A stretch of 64,000 nt of DNA from assembly GCA_932526585.2 (NCBI GenBank), contig OW052247.1, forward strand, positions 9,023,501 through 9,087,500, given 5' to 3'. Below the pieces are notes generated by a model. That model saw nothing but the letters and a program-made list of their open reading frames with translations. It searched no databases and had not been told where the DNA came from. Positions 1 through 11,379 of the stretch are shown one piece after another. The position numbers were made by a program, and so were the translations under genes. Each line of letters starts with the position of its first letter. The stretch's first letter is position 1. This stretch comes from Philonthus cognatus. Taxonomy: Eukaryota; Arthropoda; Insecta; Coleoptera; Staphylinidae.

Positions 1-540
1 TTAAAAATTTATAATTTTATTTCGGCAAATTTATGATTTTATGCGAAGTTTAATAAAATTATGAAAACACTGCCAAAGTTTATTCACATGATCAATACGA
101 TTCTATATGACAAAAGAGAGGACGACTAAAAACGAAATTGCAGAGCTCAGAACTTAACCTTGTGCAAGATATTTAAAGTTTTACAAAATTTTATTTGAGC
201 ATTAGAAGTGTTATTTCAATTTTTATTATTTCTGTAGTATGTACAATTTGTTACCGCTTTTCTTCACAAAATATACCGTGTTATTTTGTACCTTTAAAGT
301 GTATTAATATTTAAAATATCATTAGACGAAGTCAACATTTTCGGATCCATATCTGAGTTTTTCTGTGTGACTAATGCTAAAAAAATAAAGACATTTCGAT
401 ACCAAATGAAATTTACTTTTGATAAGTTAAATAAGTCCATTTTTGGAAATGTTCGTGTTGTGTACACAAATGCGTTTTTAATCTTACAAGTTAAATGGAA
501 CGACCTCTCATTTTATAAATGCGTTCATTTTGAGCATTAA
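1..540. other. AT-rich non-coding DNA
   Basis: No open frame with recognisable similarity and no strong repeat is visible. It is presumed intron or intergenic sequence. Confidence 0.5.
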
Positions 541-659
541 ACGCGTGTTTCCACTCCCAGATTAAGATTGAAGTAAAATTTTGAGTTTAGAAAAGCCTTA
601 AAATTTCAGGCCTTTCTAAACTCGAAATTTTACTTCGTGCACCACGCGTATAAAACACT
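541..659 (+). repeat. PAL hairpin element, copy 1 (no core hairpin)
   Basis: PAL is my label for a short element found about 35 times here. One end reads GAGTGTTTTCCACTCCCAG, then GCATGAAGTAAAATTTCGAG and TTTAGAAAAGCC. A variable core follows, then the reverse complement of that arm, and the other end reads GCGCCACGCGTATAAAACAC. The whole unit can fold into one hairpin; the termini form a short TIR (GAGTGTTTT / AAAACACTG). I call + the direction with CCACTCCC first. Cores are of type A (GGGTCGCTGCGCGACCC), type B (TTTGG-GGCCGC...GCGGCC) or absent. It has no coding capacity, as in a MITE. In this copy the two arms are nearly joined. Confidence 0.85.
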
Positions 660-660
660 C

Positions 661-1150
661 ATCTAAAGGGAAGTTCAAAATTTGGTTATGTTTTCTTAAG
701 TTTAATATGTACTTTACATTTATTTATTTTAAACTACCTCCCACTACAAGATTCAACAATTTACGGGTCTTTAACCACAGTTTTGGGCATCTTTGAAGGA
801 AAGTAATGCTTCCATTTTTAAGCTAACAATTTAAAATAACTGGTCAATAGAGTTTTGTTTACCTCTTTATTTGCATTACCACATTGTGTAAAGCATATTG
901 TATAGAATTAATTATACAAATAATGACAATCAACTGGCAAACACAATTTGCCAGATTATCGAAACTATGGAAAAACATTACATTTTACAGCAAATTTGCG
1001 GTGTTGTCATATCTGCCCTTCGTATATTTGCATGTGCACATTACAATAATCGTGTGATTTCAAATAAGCCACCCATAGCAATTGTTCAATTCGTGTGCGA
1101 GTTTTAGCATTCGCAAATTTTCGAATGTGCATTTTTGCCAGTGATTCCAA
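661..1150. other. Non-coding DNA
   Basis: AT-rich sequence; a 69-codon frame near 900 shows no family features. Nothing else is visible. Confidence 0.4.
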
Positions 1151-1154
1151 ATAA

Positions 1155-1410
1155 CTTAACCCCGTCGCACTCGGAGCGGGTTACCGGCGGGGCGGGCCGT
1201 GACTGGAAAGATTCAATACATGGAGTTAAGCCCCGTCGCACACAAAGCTGGTTGCCGTGCCGGCGGGACGGGTCGGGACAGTAAAGTTTCAACACTAAGT
1301 TAAATGAGTGCTCGCAGACGATGCGAAAAAAAAACGCGCATGCGAGCGCTCGTTAACTCTATGTATAGAAACTCTCGACCCACCCTGCCGGCAATCCGCT
1401 CTTGTACGTA
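1155..1410. repeat. GC-rich direct and inverted repeats
   Basis: Two imperfect direct copies of a GC-rich block (about 1157-1215 and 1226-1290) share CCCCGTCGCAC and GGTTRCCGGCGGGRCGGG. A third, inverted match lies near 1375-1405 (CCCACCCTGCCGGCAATCCGC). The composition contrasts sharply with the AT-rich surroundings. These look like subterminal repeats of an unidentified element; no gene is seen. Confidence 0.6.
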
Positions 1411-2616
1411 AAGGCTTAAAGTTGATATCTATCACAATGTAGTATTAACACAAGTAAGTGTAGAAATTCTCTGGATATTCACAAAAGTATGAAGTTAAGC
1501 TTTCGTAAAAGAAACCCAGTAATACAGTCGAGACCTAAAAAGTATGACTATTCCATGCAACGTCAAAATTTGACGCGACTAGCAAAAATCGTTACTGATA
1601 TAACTCTCGACATACTCTCTAAAAAAATTGAACCACACATTCCACAACATTGAACCATACGAAACCTCTCCCGAACTCGACTTTAGTTGACAAATGTAAT
1701 GACAATTTTGAATATACTTCGTAAACTAAATTGAATATCAATACATAGTCTTCAGTGAGCACGAATTATATGTCTATTTTAATGTTTTGATTCATGCAGG
1801 AATGTCTTCATTTGTAATTGGAAATTAATAAACTTATACGTATACTTATAAAACAAACACAACTATAAATGAATTTTTATCAAGTTTAAAAAAAATTAAT
1901 TGATCTATAAAAGAAGTTACAGCTTTTTAGTGTTCTACGTAAACTATACTGGTAATAAAAGGTTTAAATTTAATTAAAGGGCAAAAAAATGTCAGAGAAA
2001 TAACATATTCCTCACTTAGTATTTTACGTTAAATGTCAATAGCGTTTCGCCTGAAAAATGTAATATTCCTCTTTTTCCTAGTAAACCATAATATGTTTAT
2101 ATTACGAATTGATTAAATAATTGCGTGTGCGCTCATTAGTTTTAAAAATAAACTTGTTTGAAATAAGTTAAAGGTAACAATAAATAATTCTTTAATTATA
2201 AAGTTTGTAATTATAAAATCAAATATATTTGATAGAGTATGTCTATTGCAAAAATAGTCAAAATCGAACAAATTTTCTTTTAAAACACTGAATTTAAACT
2301 TTGTTTAAAAAATTTATAAAACACTTGGTTATTGTTTCACTATTTGTTTTTATTTTTGAAAAACTAGCGGTGTGCGTTTTATACCTATAATCTGTTTAAT
2401 AACTAGGAGGAGCGTTTTAAATTTCACGCGCCAAAACCTACAACTCTGATTAGCCGAAAGCGCGCCCATTTTACACTATGCTAATTACGTCATTATTAGA
2501 CGCAACAGCTGACATAACCTTAATTTAAAGCGTTACCGAGTTGCAACTTTGTTTCGTAATAACCTTTTGTGCGGTGTTTCTTAAGCATAATTAAAAGTTA
2601 GATTTGTTATATTGTT

Positions 2617-3039
2617 GTGATGGATTATGGACCCAGTACAAGCTCGGTCATAATATCACCTTCACCTCAAAAGAAGCGTATAAAGTTGGATTTGGGTAAT
2701 TTATATCTGTCTGAAAAACAGTGCATAATAAATATGTATAGGCAGATGATAACAGATGATCCACATATGAAAATGACTGCTGTTGTATCAAACATTGTTG
2801 GTGCAGTAGGTGAGATATCAAATAGTATAAGAATATGCATCAAATAATGAAATGTTTAATTTTTAGGAGTTGTTAATTCCACTGTCAAATATAATATAAA
2901 AATATAAGAAATCCGGAGAGATTTGTAGCCCTAAACAGCTTGGAGGACATAATTACAAGTTTTGATGACGTAGTGAAGAGATCCGTGCATAGTTTCTTCT
3001 ATAAAAATGAACTGCCAACTTTAAATAAGTTTAACAAGT
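2617..3039 (+). pseudogene. Helix-turn-helix transposase-like fragment
   Basis: The first open frame (2617-2847, 76 codons) has a basic KKRIKLDLG stretch, then LYLSEKQCIINMYRQMIT and a predicted helical DNA-binding segment. After a gap, a second stretch at about 2936-3040 in another frame contains FDDVVKRSVHSFFYKNELPT before a stop. The pattern (HTH block, then a block with HSFF-KNE-PTL) resembles the N-terminal half of a transposase-like family common in arthropods. No catalytic DDE part is seen. Its position between long inverted repeats fits a degenerate transposon gene. The family name is uncertain. Confidence 0.4.
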
Positions 3040-3430
3040 AAACGATCATGCAGGCATGCAGAAGATGAGTCGTTATACCTTGTATAGTTTTACGAATCAA
3101 ATCAATTCTAAATAAGATAGAGACCAGAGCTGGGCAAGATTCGAATCATTCAAGATTCGAATCCTGGATTCGAACCCTTTTAGAGGATTCAAAAGAGACA
3201 TTCGAATACGTTTCTTTAACTGGATTCGTGATCCGGATTCGTTACATTTTTTAAAAGGATTCGTATTCGAGTCTAAATGTGGGTGATTCGAATCCTTATA
3301 AAAGGATTCGAATCCCTGTAAAAGGATTCTAATACTTACAAAATGATTTGAATAGTAAAAAATAATTCGAATTAGTTGTGAGGTATTACATGAAAATGTT
3401 TTTTTGTGTGTTTTTAAATTTCTCGTTAAA

Positions 3431-3589
3431 TCACTGTTTTATGCGCGTGGCGCATGACGTAAAATTTCGAGTTTAGAAAAGCCCAGAAAATTTGTCTCGG
3501 GTCGCTGCGCGACCCTCGACAAATTTTCACGGGGCTTTTCTAAACTCGAAATTTTACTTCATGCTTAGTCTGGGAGTGGAAACGCTCGT
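3431..3589 (-). repeat. PAL hairpin, type A core
   Basis: Left member of the inverted PAL pair in F1 copy a. Confidence 0.85.
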
Positions 3590-4050
3590 TCGAAACTTCA
3601 AAGTAAATGCTTTGATAAGAACATTAAATGATTGAAAATGTTTTTAAAGATAATAATCTAGTTTTCAAAATTTTGTTTAATATTGTTTGAAGTAAAACTG
3701 AAATGGTAGCCACAATCTGAAATGTTAAATTTTTCCGACATTCCCCTGACTAAAGATTTTTTCCCTGGCCTTTTAATATAACTTTCTTCTGTGGGAAACC
3801 CCCATTCTGTTTAATAGTTTTCATTGTTTTTGCCAATATTTAAGTTCATTTTATAAATTTTTACGTGTTTTGTAATTTGCCTGCTGATTTTGACAAATTT
3901 AATATCATATGACTTTTTTCTTGGTGTTTTGGTCAATTTGAATATAATTCCTCTGACTTTCCCGGTTTTAATGATATTCAGTGAATTTTTTATTTACGTA
4001 AATTTGAGGCATTAGTCGATTTTATAATAGACTTCAATTTGAAGTTTTGA

Positions 4051-4195
4051 ACGAGTGTTTCCACTCCCAGGCTAAGCATGAAGTAAAATTTTGAGTTTAG
4101 AAAAGCCCCGTGAAAATTTGTCGAGGGTCGCGCAGCGACTTGAGACAAATTTTAAGGCTTTTCTAAAGTCGAACGCCACGCGTACAAAACACTGA
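4051..4195 (+). repeat. PAL hairpin, type A core
   Basis: Right member of the pair in F1 copy a; the second arm is damaged near 4165. Confidence 0.8.
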
Positions 4196-4787
4196 TTTGA
4201 AGTGGAGTTCAGAAACCCACAAATACATCTTTAACGAGAGTAACAGGGAGTCAGATATTTAGTCTTGTATCAACGATGTTTAGTGGTAATAATAAATAAT
4301 TAGGTTTTGAATATTTTTGTTAAAGCAGCTGGTAACGATATTTATATATTAATGGTTGCAAAAAAATAATAAACGGAAATTTATTCTTAAAGGATTTGTA
4401 TTCGTGATTCGAAAAAACGGGATTTAAATCTTCGTGGTTCGAATCATATTAGTTGATTTGGATTCGTGATTCGAATCGTTTTTACAAGGATTCGTCCCAG
4501 CTCTGATAGAGACACATTATTATATAAATTCCATATTGTAAATATGTTTTATTTCACAGATATATGGCGAGATGCCGTATAAGCATTTTAATTGAACTGA
4601 CGATAGCGTATGATGGAAAAGAATATAGTTAACCACAATGAAGAAGTACAAAATGGATATTTGATTTTATTTAAAGAGAAATTATTTAAAATTGCCGCCA
4701 AATTGATCTAGTGATATTTCTGGTAACTTTTTATAGTGTAAATTGGGCTTTGGCACTTACTCCTTCTAGTTTTTAAACAGACTATAA

Positions 4788-5470
4788 AGGGGATTAAATC
4801 ATTACCTAATTATTGGGGCGTAAAGAGACAAATATATCAAGCAGCGGGGTGATTAACGCAAATTGTATTTGTATCTAGGTTGTTTAAAATGTTAACAATA
4901 GAGCTGGATTTTTGATTTACATAATTTAGGGCGACATAAGATTTGGGTTTTGATTGATCTAGACCTGCATAGCCCTTAATTATGTAAATCAAAAATCCAG
5001 CTCTATTGTTAACATTTTAAACAACCTAGATATAAATACAATTTGCGTTAATAAAATCAATTTAGGCAAACTATTGATGAATAATAAAGACAAAACCGAA
5101 AAGGATCGAAGGAGTGGCGTTTATCGAATACAATGTAACGACTGCGAAGCAATATATATTGGCCAAACTGGCAGATATTTCAACACCCGTCTAAAGGAAC
5201 ATAAAAAATCCATATTAGATAATCAGCTAAAGACGGGCTTCGCAAAACATTGCATAGATGAGGGCCACTTTTTCGATCCATCTAAATTCAAACCTTTGAA
5301 AATAATCAACAAATGTAAAAAGCTTAATTATTGGGAAACTTTTTACATTAAGAATTCAATAGAAAAAGGATCGCTCGTTACAAATGACAACTTAGAAACG
5401 TTTAACACCCCGCTGCTGGATATGTTTGTCTCTTTACGCCCCAACAATTAGGTAATGATTTAATCCCCTT
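4788..5470. mobile_element. Penelope-like element, inverted pair
   Basis: A plus-strand 3' part (4978-5470) carries the GIY-YIG domain. A minus-strand partial copy lies head to head with it at 4788-4927. The minus copy contains the terminal 3' sequence (4788-4852) joined directly to the upstream segment (4855-4927), so the endonuclease part, equivalent to 5056-5405, has been deleted. Inverted and partially duplicated ends are known for Penelope-like elements. The pair interrupts the right arm of the 1488-6000 element. Confidence 0.7.
4978..5451 (+). pseudogene. Penelope-like element, GIY-YIG endonuclease domain
   Basis: The 125-codon frame from ATG 5074 contains SGVYRIQCNDCEAIYIGQTG (GVY...YIGQTG, the GIY-YIG signature), then RLKEHK, KHCIDEGH and NYWETFYI. 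The frame is open further upstream to about 4978 without a start, as expected for the C-terminal end of a larger polyprotein. In Penelope-like elements the GIY-YIG nuclease follows a telomerase-like reverse transcriptase; that RT is absent here. It is a 5'-truncated copy whose surviving domain looks uninterrupted. Confidence 0.8.
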
Positions 5471-6098
5471 TAGGTATAAAACGCACACCGCTAGTTTTTC
5501 AAAAATAAAAACAAATAGTGAAACAATAATAAGTGTTTTATAAATTTTTTAAACAAAGTTTAAATTCAGTGTTTTAAAAAATGTTTCCCCAATTGATGGA
5601 TGAGTCTACAATTAAAAGTTTAAATTTTTTTTGTCATAACTTTCTTAATTACAAATATAACAAACTAAAATTTTAAATAAAGCTAAAATAACAGTCGAAA
5701 AATATAACAAAATTGATGAAAGTCATTATTTAAGATACGACATCAACGTTAAATTCTTCTAATGGCATCTATATTTTATTTTTACACCATTGAAAAGAGT
5801 ACAAAATTTAAACTGTATTATATCGTCGCATCAGCATAGTGAAAATGTGTGGTTCAAATTTCTTAGAGTATGTCGACAGTTGTATCTGCAACGATTTTTC
5901 CTAGTTTTGTCAAATGTTGACGTTACATGATAATGTCATACTGTTTAGGTCGCGAGTATATTAGTGTTCTTTCTTTTAGAAAAGCTTCAAGTCATAATTT
6001 CTTGTGATTTATTTATTTTTAGTATACATATCTTAATTACGTGTTGCAGATTTTTAAATATTCGGTGTTTTCTCTAAAAAGATTAATTTAAAGTTTAA

Positions 6099-6262
6099 GC
6101 GTGTGTTTTCCACTCCCAGGTTAAGCATGAAGTAAAATTTCGAGTTTAGAAAAGCCTGAAAATTCGGTTTGGTCACGTAGCGCGAAGTGCGGTGCGACCA
6201 AACCAAATTAGGCTTTTCTTAACCCGAAATTTTACTTCATGCGCCACGCGTATAAGACACTG
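6099..6262 (+). repeat. PAL hairpin, type B core
   Basis: It faces the next copy head to head, only about 40 bp apart. Confidence 0.85.
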
Positions 6263-6303
6263 ATGTCAAGGGAAGTTTACTCGTTCACAATATTTCAGTG
6301 CTT

Positions 6304-6459
6304 CCAGTGTTTAATACGCGTAGCGCATGAAGTAAAATGTTGAGTTTAGAAAAGCCTGAAAATTTGGTTTGCCCACGTAGCGCTTCGCGCTACGCTACCA
6401 AACCAAATTTTCAGGCTTTTCTAATTTTCATGCTTAGTCTGGGAGTGGAGAACACTCGT
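6304..6459 (-). repeat. PAL hairpin, type B core
   Basis: Inverted partner of 6099-6262; the distal arm lacks part of the ACTCGAAATTTTAC segment. Confidence 0.8.
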
Positions 6460-7805
6460 TTTAAGCTACAAAGTGAACTCTTTAAAAAGAATCGTATGCA
6501 TATGTACACCTAAAATAAAATTCCCTGTATGTATACTTAAAAGAAAAATTCCCTGTATTAAGAGATTAATCCGATGACTATTTGCCAAATCTACTGAATG
6601 CGCATTCGATTCAACTAACATTTTCGTTTGAGCTTACACAAAATCAACATAAACGCATTATTTATTTCAGTAAATACCTGAACTAATTAGTAGATGTGGA
6701 AATTGGAATTATACCACTCACATTTAAAACGATTGTGCACATTATTTAAAATGATTTATGGCCGGGTTTTTGCAGATTTGGTTTTACGAAGACATTCTCA
6801 AAATGTGACGTTTAATCTTAAAATTTTAAAGCTGCATACCCGAACATACGTTTTTGCATGTTCCATCTAAAAAACATAGCAGACATGATATGAAGTTTTC
6901 TGTTTCTTTTCATACACGTAATCTGATGACATCAAACTATTTTCGTATTACATGTATTGGTGCAGTAAGCAATACAAATCAAGAAAACCATCTGACACCC
7001 CTCGTGAATCGTACCTTACTTATTTGTGCCATGCAACCCTAGGTTTTGGTAGAATGGCACAAATAAGTACGGATGCGACGATATATCAATAAAAGACAAT
7101 GTCAATTTTATTGTATATTTTAAGGGTTACCTTAGCTTGTATACAAAATGTAAATTCTACATCTCTTTTTTTGGGTTTTTGTAAACTGCAGATATATGAC
7201 AGATTAATATTTACCAAGATTTGTGTAAACTTTAAAAATTATGATCGTTTTTTAAATTTCCTAAATTTTCTTTACATTTAAAAATGTTCACACTATTTAT
7301 GAATTTTCCACGTTTTCCGCGTGAATTTTTAAGTTATTAGTTAATTTTTAAATCCCTAACGCATTTCAATTTTCTTTAATGTTCAAAATTCTAATGGTTT
7401 TCCTGAATTCCGTTAATTTTATAAAATCTTGATGGTTTTCGTGAAATCAAAGATTTCGTTAATTTTCAAAACTTCGTACCTTTTTGAAAATTTTTATGAA
7501 CTCTAAAAATCTCGACGCTTTTTATGAACTTTCAAAATATCCGTCAATTTTCAAAATGTTGACTCCTTACATGAATTTCCGAGATTATCGTTAGTTTTTA
7601 ACATTTTGACGCCTTTCTAACACTTTTCAAGATTTTGACTCTGCAATATCGTCTATTTTTAATTACAAAATTGAAATATGACACGCGAGGAATTTGGACA
7701 TTCATGAAAGCGTATTTTTTTTAATTTAGCGATTAGATTTTTAAAAAATTACTAAATACATTTGTTGGATTGGTTGAAATACTTGACGATACTTATAACT
7801 AAAAC
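6460..7805. other. AT-rich non-coding DNA
   Basis: From about 7250 the sequence is built of loosely repeated AATTTTC/AAAATTT phrases with no coding capacity. Two frames of about 60 codons (6854 and 7099) show no family features. Confidence 0.45.
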
Positions 7806-7998
7806 GCTTAGAACCTTTCTTCAACACTTTATTTTGTAACCAAATGTACATTTCGGACACAAAGTGTCCATTGTCAATGGTTTAATACTAATACCCCATT
7901 ATTTGGATTAGTATCAAATCAAACCATTGATAATGGACATTGTCTCCGAAATGTACATTTGGTTACAAAATAAAGTGTTGAGGAAAGGTTCTAAGCTT
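7806..7998. repeat. Hairpin MITE, family 2, copy 1
   Basis: An inverted repeat with arms of about 85 bp begins CTTAGAACCTTTCTTC and contains CCAAATGTACATTTCGGACA. A related copy lies at 37252-37434, so it is a family rather than a chance palindrome. Confidence 0.8.
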
Positions 7999-8520
7999 TT
8001 TAATGAAAGTACCTAATACATGTAAACTATTATTATTATTGTTTTATTTATTAATTTTATGGAAATCTCCATTTTACAACTTATTTCACAATATAATCTC
8101 ACGAAAAACGCAATAACTTTTAAAGTTAACGAAAATTTAGGAAATCCAGGACAATTGATGAAAGTCTTGAAAGTTTATAAAAAGTATAAGAATTTTTAGA
8201 TATAACGAAAATCTAGAAAAATCTAAAAAACCAACACAGTTTCCAAATTTAAATGAAATTTTGCAAATTCACAAAAAAAAAACAAAATCCGTGAAGATTT
8301 AAAAAAAAATTAATAGACATGGAAATTTATGAGTTCGAATAATAACAAAAATCTTGAAAATTCATAAAAACGTAATTATTTAAAAAATAATAATAATGAT
8401 AGAAATTCAAGAAAACTGTTTAATTTTAATTTAATGTTTTAAATTGACGAAACTCTTAAAAACCGATGAGTTTTTATAAATCACGGAAAAACTTAAAAAA
8501 AAGTTATCGATTGTTCTCTA

Positions 8521-8674
8521 ACGCGTGTTTTCCAATCCCCGATTAAGCATGAAGTAAAATATCTTGTTGAGAAAAGCCCGAAGAATTTGGATTTAGACGC
8601 GCAGCGTCCAAATCCAAATTCTGGCTTTTCTCAACTCGAAATTTTAATTCATGCCCCACGCGTAAAAAACACTG
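8521..8674 (+). repeat. PAL hairpin, variant core
   Basis: Lies in the first duplication unit. The core is GACGCGCAGCGTC inside ATTTGGATT/AATCCAAAT arms. Confidence 0.8.
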
Positions 8675-9215
8675 ATTTAGTGTAAATTTTAAAATTTATT
8701 ACTCAGTTAATAAAAAATAATTTTTATATGTGCATTGAGTTTTCACAATTATTAAGAATTTTTCTCAAGTTTTATTTCTTTTTAACCGTGCATCACTTGT
8801 TTTCACAATTTCCGCATTGCATAAGATTTTTTGATATTTTATCACTTTTCGATAATTTTTACATTATTTAACAACATAATTTCACGAAAAACGCTATCAT
8901 TTTTAAAGCTAACGAAAATTTAGGAAATCCACGAAAATTGTCGAAAATCTTGAAAGTTCATAAAAAGTATCAGAATTTTTAGGTATAATGAAATCTAGAA
9001 AAATCTGAAAAACCAACAGAAAGATTTAAAAAAATGAATATAAACATGAAAATTTATGAATTTGAATAATAACAAAAATCTTGTATATTCATAAGAGCGT
9101 GATTATTTAAAGAAAAAAATGATAATGATAGAAATTTATGAAAACTGTTTAATTTTAATGTAATATTTCAGATTGGCGAAAATCTTAAAAATCGTCGAGT
9201 TTTTATAGTTCACTA

Positions 9216-9332
9216 ACGAGTGTTTTCCAATCCTAAATCAAGCATGAAGTAAAATTTCGAGTTGAGAAAAGCCAAATTCTGGCTTTCCTCAACTCGAAAT
9301 TTTACTTCATGCGCCACGCGTACAAAACACTG
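9216..9332 (+). repeat. PAL hairpin, core deleted
   Basis: Lies in the second duplication unit, at the position equivalent to 8521-8674. Confidence 0.8.
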
Positions 9333-9699
9333 GTTTAGTGTAAAGTTGAAAATGTATTGCTCACTTAATAAAAAATAACTTTTTCACAATTCCCGCATTT
9401 TACTAGTTTTGTTCTTTTCAACCTTTCATCACTTGTTTTCACAATTCTCGCATTGCATACGATTTTTTGACATTTCATCACCTTTCGATAGTGTTTACAT
9501 TATCGGCAATATCAACAGTTTTACTTGGATCGAGTTTTTGTTAGTTAACAAGTGATGAGAGTTTTTCATACTATTTTAAAATTATTTTTTTACATTTCGC
9601 CATTTTTTGAACTTTATAACTTAAAACAAATGAGTCGATGAAAACACCAAGTATTGAAAGTTTATACAGGGCATTCCATATCATGAGAAATGAAAATTA

Positions 9700-10140
9700 C
9701 CATTTAAATTTATTTTATTCAAATATACGGGTTACACCATTTACAAAAGAGGTGATTGCTCACCGAGCCTTAATTATAATACATATTAAAATAATATCTA
9801 ATTACTAATAAAACATTAGCAAATATCAACTATACAGTATGCTACTCCTTAACGTAACGACATACAGACTTTATGTCGTTATGAAAAAAGTCAAAACTGA
9901 AATCATTGCAATTGGCCGCTATTCTGCATATACCGAAGTTCCTGACATGGGCCTTTCTTATTAAAGGTATATGAAAGGTACTTAGGCTGCGAACTACTCT
10001 ACTCGGACCATGAATGCCAAACCAATGAACAAGAGTGGGCGAGTCAATTATACCATTGATTAATTGGTAACCGAGTAATACATCAATGTGACATATAACA
10101 CATGATTTCCAACTCAAATTTCGTGCCCTATTCAATAATA
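9700..10140 (-). pseudogene. LINE C-terminal fragment
   Basis: The minus-strand frame 9842-10135 (97 codons) has the pattern of the extreme C-terminus of jockey/CR1-type RT proteins: LLGYQLINGIID, then STFHIPLIRKAHVRNFGICR and FDFFHNDIKSVCRY. Upstream RT motifs are missing, so the copy is 5'-truncated at about 10140. The 3' untranslated part runs left to about 9700. Assignment rests on pattern similarity to the tails of such proteins, not on catalytic motifs. Confidence 0.5.
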
Positions 10141-10640
10141 TAAAAATCCAATAGGGTTTTCATATTGAAAATGGGTGGAAGGGGTGGAAGTATGGGGGGC
10201 GAGAGGGTATGAGTGTATAGAGAGGGAGCAGTTATGGTTCTTGAAGCTTATGTTGGGGCTGGAAAGGTCGACACCCGGATACATAGTACTACAGGAAACG
10301 AATAGAGAGAAACTAAAGTATGAGGAAATGGTGAGAATGGCTAGGTATGAGATGAAGTTATGGCACCTGGTAGAAGAGAGACTGGTGAAGGCGGTGTGGA
10401 TGGTGTGCGTGAATGGAAAAGAGGGTAAATGGAGGAGCGAGAGAAGGAGAATGTATGAGAGGGTGGGTTTGTCGGAGGCGAAGGTGATGGAGTGGCTGGG
10501 GAATGGGGTAAAGATGAATGCGTGGGTGAAAGAGGAGGAGAAGGATGTGGAAGCACAGGAAAGGCAAGGGTGTATAGAGAGGAGTGAATACAACGATAGG
10601 TACGGGAGGTGGCAGGGCGACTAGACCAAAAACTCTAAAA
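10141..10640 (+). pseudogene. Purine-rich LINE tail, copy 1
   Basis: The frame 10175-10624 (149 codons) contains GVEVWGARGYECIEREQLWF and LKLMLGLERSTPGYIVLQE, followed by a Lys/Glu/Arg-rich tail. This is the sequence style of the C-terminal part of a group of insect non-LTR retrotransposons. The coding strand is strongly G+A-rich, unlike the neighbours. RT and endonuclease are absent. A second fragment of the same style lies at 24780-25235. Confidence 0.6.
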
Positions 10641-11040
10641 TCTTCCGATTTCTATCTCTTTCCAAAAATGTTGAAGAGTAAGGGGAAAGAGACTGAGCAC
10701 TCAAGGGTTAATCAATTATGAACACCAACCGAATTTTTTGGGTGTCAATGACAACCTGATATTAGCAGGTAGTAAGAAGTCCATGTTATCAGCCGGCGCG
10801 TGGCGTTATCTTTTGACCGGTTTAAGGTGGTTTTAATAGGTAGATTTATTTGATATTTATGAAATTATTTAAAATGTAATTATAATTAATACGACATTTG
10901 TAAAATAAAGTCGAAAATTATGTCTACGTGTACAATTTTAGGTCAATAAATATTTTTAAAACGTATCTGACGTTTACATCTTGGTAAATATTAATCATCA
11001 TCACATCTAAGCTTTATATATTTTTAACTTAACTGTAAAT
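10641..11040. other. Non-coding DNA
   Basis: May include the 3' untranslated part of the preceding LINE fragment; no other signal is seen. Confidence 0.4.
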
Positions 11041-11205
11041 CAGTGGTATATACGCGTGGCGCATGAAGTAAAATTTCGAGTTTAGAAAAGCCCCGTGAAA
11101 ATTTGTCTCGGGTCGCTACGCGACCCTCGACAAATTTTCTACGCGGGGCTTTTCTAAACTCGAAATTTTACTTCATGCTTAGTCTGGGAGTGGAAGACAC
11201 TCGTT
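11041..11205 (-). repeat. PAL hairpin, type A core
   Basis: An isolated, well preserved copy outside any recognisable F1 or F2 element. Confidence 0.85.
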
Positions 11206-11379
11206 AGTTTAAAATACATCACAATTGGTAAAATATATATCGTTGGATGGCCGTTTTCAGGGGTAATATGTAAGCAAATCATGGGTCTTAGGAGTTGTCA
11301 AATAAGTGAGTTACTTGACTGTTTCTAAAGCACTCTTTACAAAAAACAAAAGATTAACATTTTACATATATAATGTACA

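Larger units (their letters stand above)
3125..4505 (-). mobile_element. F1 hAT-like foldback element, copy a (8-bp TSD)
   Basis: F1 is my label for elements starting CAGAGCTGGG and ending CCCAGCTCTG, whose subterminal regions are packed with the palindrome GGATTCGAATCC and variants. This copy is flanked by a perfect 8-bp duplication ATAGAGAC (3117-3124 and 4506-4513), as is typical of hAT transposition. The two ends are not identical: one carries a GGG(C)AAGATTCGAATC type, the other an ATGAATCCTC-like type, which gives the element a direction. Inside are an inverted pair of PAL hairpins and a non-coding payload at 3590-4050. That payload is also found in copy e (59662-60118). No transposase is encoded, so it is non-autonomous. 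Confidence 0.85.
1488..6000. mobile_element. Long-inverted-repeat transposon relic
   Basis: Segments 1488-1645 and 5820-5990 are inverted copies of each other. So are 2280-2480 and 5471-5582, the latter continuing at about 4725-4787. The right arm is therefore interrupted by the Penelope pair at 4788-5470. Between the arms is a transposase-like fragment (2617-3040), and a complete F1 element (3125-4505) was inserted later. The arms differ in length (about 990 against 850 bp once the insertion is removed), so internal indels have accumulated. The outer ends are uncertain and no target duplication was identified. Confidence 0.6.
8080..9500. repeat. Diverged tandem duplication, about 700-bp unit
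   Basis: The interval 8080-8870 aligns by eye with 8875-9500. Both copies share CACGAAAAACGC, AACGAAAATTTAGGAAATCC, AAAACTGTTTAATTTTAATA and, near their ends, CGCATTGCATA. Each contains one PAL at the same relative position. The sequence is non-coding. Confidence 0.65.

Noticed and set aside
10132..10593. Long minus-strand frame opposite the purine-rich LINE tail
   Set aside because: Low-complexity Ser/Pro/His shadow caused by the G+A-rich coding strand.
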